From NCBI RefSeq assembly GCF_029227915.1, contig NC_079878.1, positions 5,828,001-5,892,000 on the forward strand: a DNA stretch of 64,000 nt. Reading direction: 5' to 3'. Made by a program: the position numbers and the translations under genes. The stretch's first letter is position 1, and each line of letters begins with the position of its first letter. The notes under the pieces were generated by a model. It saw only the letters and a list, made by a program, of their open reading frames with translations. It was not told the DNA's origin and did not search any database. Shown here one piece after another: positions 22,001 to 32,600 of this stretch. The stretch is from Hydractinia symbiolongicarpus. Its lineage: Eukaryota; Cnidaria; Hydrozoa; Anthoathecata; Hydractiniidae.

Positions 22001-23883
22001 TGTACAAAAGTTTGATTTTTTGTCACCAAATGTCATTTTAAGCCAAAATTTGTCCAAAAAATATAACTACAATATTTTCGACAAAAATTGGCACAGTTAA
22101 TAAAAAAGTATGCTGAAAATGATAGTCACATGAAAGTTTTGATTTTTTGTCAACTAAATGCCGTTTAAGACCATAAACGTTTCAATCGCAAGACTTTCAA
22201 CCATGAATGATAGGCTGTATTTTTTGTTAGCAATTTCTTTTAAAATGTGAGTTTATTATGACACGTTTCGTTTTGTTTGCGTTTGTTGTAAGATATTTGT
22301 GATACTTGTGTGCTTTATCTTCACAGCTTCATGCACCAAACCTCTTCGAATGTTTGGCACGATAACACAACGAATTAGCAGGTTGTTATCAAATATTTTG
22401 ATAGCGAGCGGAAATTCTTAGAGCCCCCAGGGCTTCTTGTTCTGTTTTAGAAAGTCCATGTTCATCAGAAAAAAGTTGTACAAATGTTGTTGTTTTTTTA
22501 AGAAAAACCAGATTTATAGCAACACTTTTTATGCGCACCCCTGTCCTGCTTAAAATAAACATTATCTCTCTTTAAATAAAACCACCCTCTCCCCCTGTAC
22601 AATTAGGTTACCAAGAGTGGCGCTTTAAAAGTAAGACATTAATGCTCCATTATGTTGTCCGGAGTTCGTTTTTATGATCAACATCTGTTTCCCTGTAACT
22701 TGCACCTAATTTCATTCTTTTAAAATGGATCAAACTGTTGCCATTAATTAATCACCCGGACTAAATGTAAATATTAAAATTTTCGTGTTTACTTTTCAGC
22801 AAATTTCTCCTCTGGCGATTTTTACAAAAAACCTGTTGAAGCTTTAAGATCTGATGAACGGCTTTGCAGAGCGTTGGGACCGCCTGTGAAAACACTCTTT
22901 CTGAATCTTGGAAACAAGGACAACTTTATTACCAGTAATAAAAGTCAGGTAAAATTATTTATTATTTATTTACGCACACAAATTTAATGCATCACTTTAA
23001 AATTTTGTGCAAATAATTTTATAGGTAAACATTTAACATCCAAAACTATTTATTTGCCAGACAATTTCGTGAAAAGAAAGTTGTGAAAAAAACGCACAGT
23101 TGTGCAAGTGAGGAAAAATGATTGTTACTAAACAGACATTTAAATAAATATAATATAAATTATTATCAGGCTGAATTTCATAATCAGCAACCATTTATCA
23201 TAAAAGTATATTTTGTGAGTCATTCTTGGTGAGATTACTTAATTTTTTTCAAGATTTTGCGAAATCCTAATATTTATTGAAACTAAATTTCACGATTTGG
23301 CGAAAAAACGCGAAACCGACAAAAATTTTCGACAATAAAATAATGAAGCATAAGGTCTGAATGCGTTGTTATGTTTGTAAAATATAAGTTCTATTACGGT
23401 TCAGTCTAAAATCCCTATTTTTTATCCTTTATCCCAATTTTTTTGTAGTAACTTGTAAAGCATATTGTTTTTGTGATTATTCATCCGAAAAAATTGGTGA
23501 AAAAACTTTTTCCTTGGAAATATTCCTATCACCATTCCAAAGTCATATTATGGTATTTTTTTGCTTCGATTAAGTAATTGTAAACGACTTAAACGTTTTA
23601 AACGATTTTTGCTAGTCCTACAGAACCCCAAAAAATCCTTGCCTGAATCGAGTTAACGAGATATCGATTTTAAGAAAAAGACAATAATTTTTTTACAACT
23701 TTTATCTCGCAGCTAAGCATCCCAGTGCGTGGATCAAAATACAAAGGCCATTTACATGCTAGATGCGTAAAAGATCCAGAAACAAATGATTGGAGAATCG
23801 AATCACTGCAACTAGAAGTTAACGACAAAGTTGTTCCAGTTAAATTTACGAATAAACAAGACGGTGAAGAGCTGGCTGACTAA
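19076..23883 (+). CDS. COA1: Cytochrome c oxidase assembly factor 1 (COA1/TIM21 family), three exons
   Basis: Exons 19076-19166, 22800-22948 and 23713-23883 join in phase to a 136-residue protein; human COA1 is about 146. COA1 is a small mitochondrial inner-membrane protein that supports early complex IV (and complex I) assembly. Exon 1 carries a short N-terminus and one hydrophobic segment (AAYGAVLSATGCFFIYY, residues ~10-27). Exon 2 has FYKKPVEALRSDERLCRALG, matching the family YYK...ALGPP pattern. Exon 3 has LSIPVRGSKYKGHLHARC and the C-terminal beta region. Donors are GTGAGT and GTAAAA; acceptors are TTTTCAG and CTCGCAG. Intron 1 (3.6 kb) is filled by a LINE fragment and a satellite. The stop lies in a minisatellite. 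Confidence 0.85.
19630..21018 (+). mobile_element. Second LINE copy, truncated at both ends, in COA1 intron 1
   Basis: Over 90% identical by eye to 3817-5190 of the first LINE. The RT frame (19670-20449) keeps DLEKAFDRVP, HQGSVLSPLL and LYADDLVL. A two-base insertion in the cysteine-finger region (near 20420) then shifts the frame. It also has a TAA at about 20537 and shares the TGA (20550-20552) of the first copy. The 3' hairpin and tail are missing, replaced by unrelated sequence after 21018. Confidence 0.9.
21220..22165. repeat. ~130-bp tandem satellite with 261-bp higher-order unit
   Basis: Successive copies of AAGTATGCTGAACATGATGG recur near 21271, 21402, 21533, 21663 and 21793, then more diverged at ~21980 and ~22105. 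Two alternating monomer types differ after the GACATC box (TTTTTTTGCCACC versus CTTATTACC). Together they form a dimer that repeats with 261-bp spacing (21307 versus 21568). The array lies in COA1 intron 1 just 3' of the LINE fragment. Confidence 0.85.
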
Positions 23884-24002
23884 GCAACAATGCGCTGAAG
23901 AACTGATTGGTTAAGCAACAACATGGTGAAGAGCAGATTGGTTAAGTAACAACACGGCGAGGAGCTGATTGGTTAAGCAACAACACGGCGAGGAGCTGAT
24001 TA
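23850..24002 (+). repeat. 31-bp minisatellite spanning the COA1 stop codon
   Basis: TAAGCAACAACACGGCGAGG-type units start at 23881, 23912, 23943 and 23974. The coding end (QDGEELAD then TAA) is itself recognisable as the first unit. The expansion runs into the 3' UTR. Confidence 0.85.
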
Positions 24003-25569
24003 ATGCAGAATAAACATCATCGTTTACAAGTATAAATTTTCGAATTCTTAGAGGTTCCATTTTCAATATGTTTGCGTAAATTAATATTTACAAATCAGAG
24101 ATTTCACGAAAAGTTCCATTCAAAGGACACCATTTGTCAGGGTTAAAGCTTAGCAAGTCACAATTAAAGTATACTAATTAATATATCAATACTTAGCAGA
24201 AAGAAAATTTGCGCGGATTAAATTTTGCGAACGTTCTTCGAGGATTATGCGAATTTAATCAATGCGTCAACTGCAAGACGTAAAAAATCGTTCTGTTACA
24301 CCCAGACAGTGTTCGTCATGAAGCATATAAATATGTGTACAGAGACTAAAATAATATCAATATAATTGTTTTGAAAATAAAAAGAGACTCGTCTTTGATG
24401 TTTTTTTTTGTCCAATTTAGAAATCCGTTTTACATACGGACGAGACCTGATTGGATTTTATCTGCACTCGGTGATTTTGTTTGTTTTTTGTTCAGGGTGT
24501 TTTCCATACTCACAAATTTCTCACGGCGGATTTTCTTTACTCCTGTAGCAAATGACAGTGTGGAATAAACAGTGGGATATAATTTAAAGACATGTTATAA
24601 CTCCATCGTTTGAAACACTTATAAATGTGGGTTCTTTGTTCTGAATGTACAAATGACACATACATGGAAAAATTTTTCGCCATTGTAAGTAAAACAAAAA
24701 ATTCTTTCAGAAATGACTAAAAACTTTTTCAGAACGACTAAACACTTTTTGTAGCATATTACTACATTATCAGGTAAAAAATGCGCTATGGACTAATTAC
24801 AAGCTCGTGAGCTTGTATTAAAACGCAAATGTGTCCTACAAGAATGGAATTTTTTGCCTCTCTGAGCACCGACACGAGAGTAGTCGTGTGTTCGAATCTC
24901 ATCTTGGTAACTATTTTTACTTTTTTTTTCTTTTTACTATCTCGCCCGCGAGGACGTGTTTACAGACTGACCTAACGAAAATTGAAATTTCGAGAAATTT
25001 TCTATCAATATTATTGCCTATCCGAATAGCAAAATATGTCGTGTCAAACTTCAGCTTTTTATACACTTTTTTGGCGAGGTTGTTTGCGTATATCATACGT
25101 CTTGTTTGTGTTACGAAGCGAACCCGTTTACCGCTCGACCACGCTCCACGTTCAACATAATTTGTTTATCACCTACCGGTATAAAAGCTCGTTATTTACC
25201 GTTATCTTTTCCAGACAAGGGTGTAAGAGATATTAGAATACAGGATAGAATAATTTTTTTCCGCTTTTTTGCGAGCGTAGACGTCTGTGGAAGCAAAAAT
25301 TAACGAAATTTAAGACAACCTCGTCCCCAGGACTATTTGCTTCTCAACGGCGCTGCGCTTTCTGATAGTTCTAGACCGTGGCGTCGAAAAGGCGCTGGCA
25401 CAGGCTGGTCACGTGGGCATCAAATGAACCAGATTCTGGTTCATTTTTAATTTATGCAAATTCTGCATATTTACGATTTTGGCGATAGGCTGGGAAGATG
25501 TGGTACGTGTTTTCAAGCGGCTGAATAATGTTTTCGAAAAGTATGAAAAGTTGCACTTCGGCTTCTACC
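24003..25569. other. Non-coding stretch 3' of COA1
   Basis: No gene recognised. GTGTTCGAATCTCATC near 24886 resembles a pol III B box, and the reverse complement near 25120-25150 contains a TGGTCGAGCGGTAAAC A-box-like phrase. They are on opposite strands and too far apart for a tRNA. Degenerate tRNA-derived SINE pieces are possible. Confidence 0.45.
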
Positions 25570-25577
25570 ATGGATGT

Positions 25578-25880
25578 CAGGGTCGGATCCAGCTGTAGGC
25601 GAGATAGGCTGAAGCCTACATTGAGAATTTATTCAATTCTTTGTTTTTTTCTGTCATAAAAACAATTATATTGTTTTCATTTTTTGACAACCTTAAAGCG
25701 ATTTAAGGCATTTAGAGGGCTCTAAAAGCAGCATTGGCTTTCAGTAACGTTGGGAGGCTCACGACGCCCTCCAAACCTCCCAATTTTTTCTGGATTGAGC
25801 CTTAACTGGAGCAATACAACGCCCTGTTCACTTATTTAGAATTACTTAAGCCTACTTTTAAAAAATCTCTGGATCCGACC
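25578..25880. mobile_element. hAT-like MITE, 303 bp, 8-bp target duplication
   Basis: CAGGGTCGGATCCAG at the left end is mirrored by CTGGATCCGACC at the right end. The element is flanked by the direct 8-bp repeat ATGGATGT (25570-25577 and 25881-25888). An 8-bp duplication with a CAGGG-type terminus fits hAT. The right end lacks the last three TIR bases. No coding capacity. Confidence 0.75.
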
Positions 25881-26041
25881 ATGGATGTACTTCTACGTAA
25901 TGTAAGAAAACAAATATTAAAACACCACCCATTCAGTAACCCTTTACGTAAAAATTTACATGCTAAACTGTCTTTTCGTTTCCCTTTGCTAATGATTCAA
26001 ATTTTCCTACCATAAAAATAAACGCGGTCCCAGGTTATTTA

Positions 26042-26677
26042 CAGTACCCTCTCTAATTACCCAAATTAACGGACGCTCTAATTAGCGGGCAATATTTTTT
26101 TGCACAAAATTGTGAATATAAGTTTTTTCTTTCCAATTAGCGGACAGCCCAACAAAAGTTCGAAGCCAGGAAACAAAAATAGAGAAAAATAAATAGTTTT
26201 AAAATGTTTATCTCAAACTAGCTCGCTTTTTACAAGTACAGGAATCTACAGACCATAGCCACCTCAACGATTTAACCCCTTTCTAATAGAAGTGGTTTCA
26301 GCTGAAAACGGTTGACAAAGATGATGAATATACTCACATGGAAGAGAAGATTACCACATAAGATGCGCTGACAATGAAAACTTGAAAAATCTTAATAGAG
26401 AGGAAAGAGTCTCTTTGTCTGTCTTTGAGAGACAAAGAGATTTTTCGGGTCAATAAAAAACAACAGCCTATTAAAGACTTTTTTGAGTAAAATAAACATT
26501 ATCCTGCAAATTTTGCGTTCATTAGTTGATATTTATTCTCGTTGTAAAAAAAGGTTACATTAAGTTCAATTTAGTTTTTTCTTTTCTTTTTCGTGTCTAA
26601 GTTCAACCAGGTACCCCTCCAATTAGCGGACACTTTGCTCTTGCACCGAAAGTGTCCGCTAATTGGAGAGAATACTG
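26042..26677. mobile_element. pogo/Tigger-like non-autonomous element, 636 bp, TA flanks
   Basis: CAGTACCCTCTCTAATTA at the left pairs with the inverse of TAATTGGAGAGAATACTG at the right, flanked by TA on both sides. Inside, near the right end, an 18-bp perfect hairpin arm (CCAATTAGCGGACACTTT, 26619-26636) pairs with 26649-26666. The GCGGACAC phrase also recurs near the left end. At about 26445-26490 a remnant frame ends KKQQPIKDFFE then stop, like the C-terminus of pogo-type transposases. Confidence 0.75.
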
Positions 26678-26679
26678 TA

Positions 26680-29600
26680 ACTAAAAAATACAAAATAATT
26701 TTAGAGGATCTTCTTTGAAATAAACAAATAGGAAAAATATTTTTAAAATTTAAAGCTCATATGCGCTTGTCTCACTTCCTTTAAAAAATTGTCCTATTCC
26801 AAACTCTTAAAATGTGCTAATTGTCGCTGACATCCAGCATGGATATTTTTCACGATTTTTGAGGGGCATTCTTTGACCCCACATGGATTATTTTCGTGTG
26901 CGAGCGTGCTGGGGAATGTGACTAGCAACTTTTTATCGCTATCTGACTGTGTGTGCAAAAGTAAAGTAAACCTCTCTCCCTAAACTCGGATAGACGTTTA
27001 GTATACACTTCTTATTTGTAAGCCATCCCCCATATATTTACATTATCGTGCCCTAGACATATCACAGACAAAACTAGAGATCTTGGGGATTATCGCTTAG
27101 AAAGGAAAGAATTAAGGAAAAGGTGAATAGAAAAACATTTAGTTTAATATTAAAAACTGGCGAAAATAACTTCCGCTCGGTTTTGTTCCCGGAATTTGCT
27201 TTTACTTACAAATAAAAACAAATCGTTACATTAGAATAATTTATTTGACAGTACTGTTTATCATAGTTATCCAGACCAGCGTGACTATCATGTATGAATC
27301 TACAAATGAAGTTCTGTCACCAGAAATGTAAACAGAGAAAACGCACGATGTCTTATAGCAACTCAGTAGTTCTGTCAAACAATCTGTAAGGATTCAAACT
27401 TTAGTTGTGATAAGACGAATGTAAGGAAAGGTCGCAGAGGAACTATATTACTTTGGAAATGATACATGCTTTACACACTACGTCACAATCTATTTGGAGA
27501 TATTCTTCTGTTATAAATTATGTACTAAAAAAATTACATATATACAAAATATACAGCACACAACCGCCCTTTTTCAGTGCCCTACGAATAAAGTTGACAG
27601 AATACAAAGGTGAGTCGAAAAAGAAAAAAAAAACGCTAAAAGTTTAAGTTGGTAAAAATATTTGTCATTTTCACAAAATACAGTCACGTTTTACTAACTT
27701 TTTTAATGATAAGTATTCTATATGCGCATGACGTAAAACTGAAGTAAAAAATACAAAATGTAAAATTATGACTAGTGAAATGTAAAAACTATCTAGAAAG
27801 TTGTGTATTTTTTAAGTGCATCAGATAAAATACTGCCTTCAAAGACAACCACTATTCTACCAAACCACCACAACATGATTGTCATTGAAGCTCGAAAAAA
27901 TTAATACTTTAGCTATATTCTATAATTCTAATTTTTAAATCTATTTAAATTTTACCTATATTCATCTATATGTTATTATTTAAATGTATTGTTCTATTTA
28001 TCCATAGTATGGCCACTAAGAGGTTTTAACAATTTTTTGAAAAAAAGGGTAATAATCAACTTTGAATCATTTATTCAAGGAACTCAAAATATCCATGGTT
28101 CCTGTTGGATAAAGGAATTTTAATTTTTTTTATACAGGCCTTTATTTTTATTGGTATTTCTTTTTAACTGACTTTTCAGTTATGTGTGAGATTGCGCTGT
28201 TTACAAACTAATTTAATCTGCTAGAAATATTTTAACTTTGGTTCTGGAACGACTTTTTACAACTTTTTAACATCCTATTTAACATCCAACAACAAAAAGT
28301 GCTGCGTGTTTCAACAATCGCATTTAATGATTTTGACGACTAACTAGATATGATTTTGATGTGATACTGCAAATTCAAAAACATAACGAAAGCTTTAAAA
28401 ATGTTATGATAACCTAGAAAATTACTCAACTAGGTTTTGAGTTTTATTTGTGTGTGTTATTTCGAATAATAGCTAATATATAAGACCTAATACATCGTAT
28501 TTCGTGTGTTTGTAGCACGACTATAAAATGGTGCAGAAACAGACAACTAGTGCTATTGATATAAAAAAGTTACCAATTGTATTGTGGGATGGACTGTGAA
28601 GTCGATTGTACGATGTATTGTCGAGTATCTCCTCAAATTTGATTACCTCAAAACTTACTTCGTGCAAAAAAAAAGTTTTAATAATAGCTTGAAAAGTTGT
28701 CTAGGTATGTGAATATTTTTTTGAACAATCTTGATTTTTTCTTAAGATTTTCAACGTTCCACTAATTATGCATACATAACAATATGAGCTTGATCTCAGT
28801 GTGTTATTGTTTTTAGCAGTATTGACAAAGTATAAGAGTTTAAAGTTTTTTTAGCCATTCAGTTTGGCATTTTGAATATTCTACATAAATTTCATTACTT
28901 AGTTATTATAATTATGAGCAAGAACACCATTTGCATGTTCTAGAGCTAGTTGGTGACGTCAAAATTTCGAATAATTAGCAAAACAAAATCTCCGAAACAA
29001 TTTAAGATTTTCCAACAGATAAAATAATTCCAGGTTAACTCTCAAAGATATCTTTCATATGAGCTTATTTTTTTTATGGGTAGGCTTTGAGTTGATTAAT
29101 TATCGCGAATTTTAGCAATATCCGCGAATATTCACGATATCAGTTAATTTCCGTCCCTTTTCCCCCAATGAAAAACACTACAAGTTTTCTATATTACGTT
29201 TTTATTGCTTTATTGAACATTCCGCGAATATATTTCCATCACATTGGATTTTGCGCTAATTGCTTTTCTATCTTCCTCGCCTTTCGTTTTGGGATGAAAA
29301 CCTTGCGGCGCCAATATTCTATATTATTATTTTATATGTGAGAAATTATTGTTAGTTTTCAGGTTTGTGAAAATTCCTTATCTCAAAGAATAGACCAAAA
29401 TAAGAAGAAATTGTTAAATGCTAAATTTGCTAAAATAATTATTTGAACAAATCTAAAATGAGGCCATGCGCGAAAATTAATCTAATTCAGAGAAAATTCA
29501 TCTTCGCAAAAAGCATTTTGTACCTCGCTAAAATATGTCTTCGCGAAAATAAATCAACTTAAAACTTTTTTTAGAAAATTTAAAAGTTTCAAGATTGTGA

Positions 29601-29949
29601 TTCTGAAAAGGAGTAATTATTGGGGTTTATCTCCTACATACTTATATGTTTAAAAGAAAATTTGTGACTCCCTTAAAAAACAATTGAAAATCCTCCTCAA
29701 AAGTCCTCAATTTGACTAAAAAAGAGGTATTAATCCTGTGTCATATCAACACATGTATTCTATCGCTAAAAATAAAAACAAAAAACATTAGGAGTTCGTC
29801 GTAAAAACAAGACGGAGTAATCTGAGACATCTTTGGAAATTTGATACCTTGTTACATCTAACAATATCACAACAGATAGTTGTCAAAGTTTTAAAACATT
29901 ACTTTATGATGGAGTTTAACCAGAAACAATAAGTTTACTTTGGTACAAG
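26680..29949. other. Long non-coding region upstream of the claudin-like gene
   Basis: No exon chain recognised. It contains scattered CGCGAAAATTAATC-type phrases (29100-29160, 29460-29545) that recur at 30990-31110 and 24190-24260, suggesting an old dispersed repeat. The last few hundred bases should contain the promoter of the 29950 gene. Confidence 0.45.
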
Positions 29950-32418
29950 ATGGCGGTCTCACAGCGAACGCTTCACCATTTTACTTTTGTTTTGCTGTGC
30001 GTTTCTGCCATATTTGTTATTGTAGCAACCGCTGCAAATTATTGGACTGTATTAAAAGTTAACAGTGATTTTCACCAAGGTTTATGGAGACGATGCAATG
30101 GGAAAACATGTTTTGATGTTGATGATGAAAGTAAGTTAACTACACTTAACATTTCCAAAGTTTGCTCAAAACGTTACACGCTTTTTCTTTTATAAGAATA
30201 TGCTTTATAAGAATATAAGGCTAGGATTTCAGGTTAAAAACAATAGATCTGTTGTTTAGAACAATAGGGAAATAAGAATAATATTTAGCTTGGTTATACT
30301 TTTGTCTTCTTACAAAACAACGTGCATCTTCTTTTTGTACCCTAAAATTTATGGAAATATTTTTATATGACGTCTCTCTATTAATAATAGCCACATAGTG
30401 GCAGCCGAACCACTACTTCATGCTGGGGATGCACGAAATAGTGATTCACAGGATATGTACGACGTGCGAAATTTTAATGACGGGAATATGATTTTCCATG
30501 GGCTGCTAAATGATATTTCTTATTCATCTGTATAAGAAAAAGAAAATACGTTATGCATATCAAATGTATTTAATTTTTATATAGATTGAAGAATGTTAAA
30601 AATATAGTACTGGAAACAAATAAATTATTTGACGTATTTTTTCAGATTTGCATGCCACTCGCATACTAATGGTGCTATCATGTGTTTGCTATGGATTCGC
30701 TCTTGCATATTGTGTACTGGTACATATTGTGAAAAATCTTTCCATCAAGTTTTTGGCAGCCATCTTGTTAATAACATGTAAGTTGACTTTGATGACTACT
30801 TTTTGGGAAAACGGCTCGCCTCTAAATAAAAAGTACCGGGACTAAAGTGTGTTTGACATTTTCATAATACGAGTATTGCTTTCCTCGAAAAGTGAAGAAA
30901 GTCGAGTTACTAAGCAAAAGACGTAAAATTAAGAGTCATACAGTTAACTCTCTCTAATTTGAATTTTAGAGTGAATAAATTTTTGTTCGAATAGCCTTAA
31001 TCCGACAAATTTTCGCGCGGATACATAAATCCTCGCGAAATTTTTTAAAATCGTAAAATCGCGAAAATAAATCCTCGCAAAATTTTTGCGAATTTTAAGA
31101 TCGCGAAAATTAGTTTTTGTTTCCTTAGGCGAACTTACAAAATACGTAGAAAAAAGAGTAAGAAATGTTTCATGCTTATAAAATGTATTAAAGTATAAAG
31201 TAGAAAAGGGTGCAAATTTAGGAACAAGTTTCGAATGTCTTTGCATCCTGTTGGTCGTACTGGTTTTTTAACGGAGTTGCATTTTTGTCTCACTGACTCG
31301 ATACTCCCAACATTTTGTCCCTTGATACTTCAGACAATTTCAAGACCTCTTTGAAATATATGCAATCTCTTGTAGTAGGATGCTGTCAGCTTTGCGACAA
31401 TTTGTAGCCACACTATTTAAAAAATTTTTAGCATGACGCGAAATTTCCCTAGGTAAATGACTGACTGTATGTCTCTTTTCGGCACGACATGCTTTGATTG
31501 CAAACATATCAAATAAATTGTTTTCTCAAAATGGCATTTAAGTTCTTTATTTTCATGGAATTTCAAGCACCACGAAAAACGTGAAAGCTATGCAATACTA
31601 AAATATGTTGGAAGGTAACAGGTATAAAGGATGCTGTCACCAAGAATTTGCCTAGTTTAAAAAGTCTCGACCCGTTTAACAACATTGACCTGACGTGGGG
31701 AGAAAAATATGATGTTCAGGCTGTCAATTCTTCTAGTTTATGCACAGCTTCAAAATACGTCAGTGGTTTTGGGAACGAAGACGAAATTGACTAAGGGGGT
31801 CGCAGAAAATGAAAAGGAAAAAGAAAGTATTTTGATATTTTTGATGACGAAAAGGATTTGTAGAAGATTTTATGTTAGAAAAAACAGCATAGTTCAGAAA
31901 GAATAGCATTGTTCAAGGAATTCTTGGAAGTTCAAAATGCGAAAATGTTTCATTACTTGTATATGTCTAAAAGTTTTCATGACAAAGCAATCCATTTCTT
32001 ATACGGTGAAGGGTCAGAAAAGGGTCATTTAGATTCCCAAAGAGTAATTCACTACTTATGCTGACAGGAAAACTTGTGGATTTTTTTGATGGGTTAACGA
32101 CTGGTATTTTGTGAGGGGTTGTAGTTGTGAGTGGTTGTGAGTGGTTGTAGGTTTTAACTTGGTTCCTGTATTAAAGTAATAGACTGAAAAAGAACTTTCA
32201 CAAAGGAGCAAAAAAATTCAACACTGTTTCTTTAAATCGTATTTTTTTCTCCTTTAGGTATATTTGAAATTTCTGGCTTATCAGTGTATACGGATAAAAT
32301 TGGATCACATGCGGAGTACATATATGGTTGGAGTTATGGACTGGGATGGTCTAGTACAATCTTCACTGGTATCGCAGCATGCCTGTGTTTGGTTGAAAGT
32401 GGTTATAACAGGTTGTAA
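29950..32418 (+). CDS. Claudin/PMP22-like four-transmembrane protein, three exons
   Basis: Exons 29950-30130, 30646-30777 and 32258-32418 join in phase to 157 residues. TM1 is FTFVLLCVSAIFVIVATAA. The first extracellular loop has the superfamily signature NYW...GLWRRC...C. TM2 is in exon 2 (RILMVLSCVCYGFALAYCVL), TM3 spans the exon 2/3 junction (FLAAILLITCIFEISG), and TM4 follows YGWSYGLGWSS. This order and the W-GLW-C-C loop define the PMP22/EMP/claudin superfamily, whose members act in cell junctions, membrane organisation or as channel subunits. The exact subfamily cannot be set. Donors are GTAAGT, GTAAGT; acceptors are TTTTCAG, CCTTTAG. It converges on GGCX with a 182-bp gap. Confidence 0.8.
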
Positions 32419-32446
32419 AAATCAAGATGAAGAAATATGTTAAGAA

Positions 32447-32452
32447 AATAAA
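32447..32452 (+). promoter_or_regulatory. Poly(A) signal AATAAA of the claudin-like gene
   Basis: AATAAA lies 29 bp after the stop codon; another candidate lies near 32482. Both sit in the short interval before the GGCX stop on the other strand, so the two 3' ends may overlap. Confidence 0.5.
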
Positions 32453-32600
32453 GGAACAAAAAATTTATAATATTGTTTACAATAAAATTGAAAAATATAT
32501 TCTATCTTTTTTTAACAGATACATAGTATGTGTAAAAAGTCGATACAACTTTTAGAACTATTCGACTCCAACACTTCCTCCATACAACATGCAACGTTGA

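Noticed and set aside
24886-24901. GTTCGAATC B-box-like sequence, considered as a tRNA gene
   Set aside because: No matching A box, anticodon arm or acceptor stem at the right distance on the same strand.
24831-25160. 109-codon open frame and overlapping frames
   Set aside because: Low-complexity composition, no domain, several mutually overlapping frames; typical of chance in this region.
31709-31906. 65-codon open frame in intron 2 of the claudin-like gene
   Set aside because: No start context, domain or splice compatibility; the exons on either side join in phase without it.
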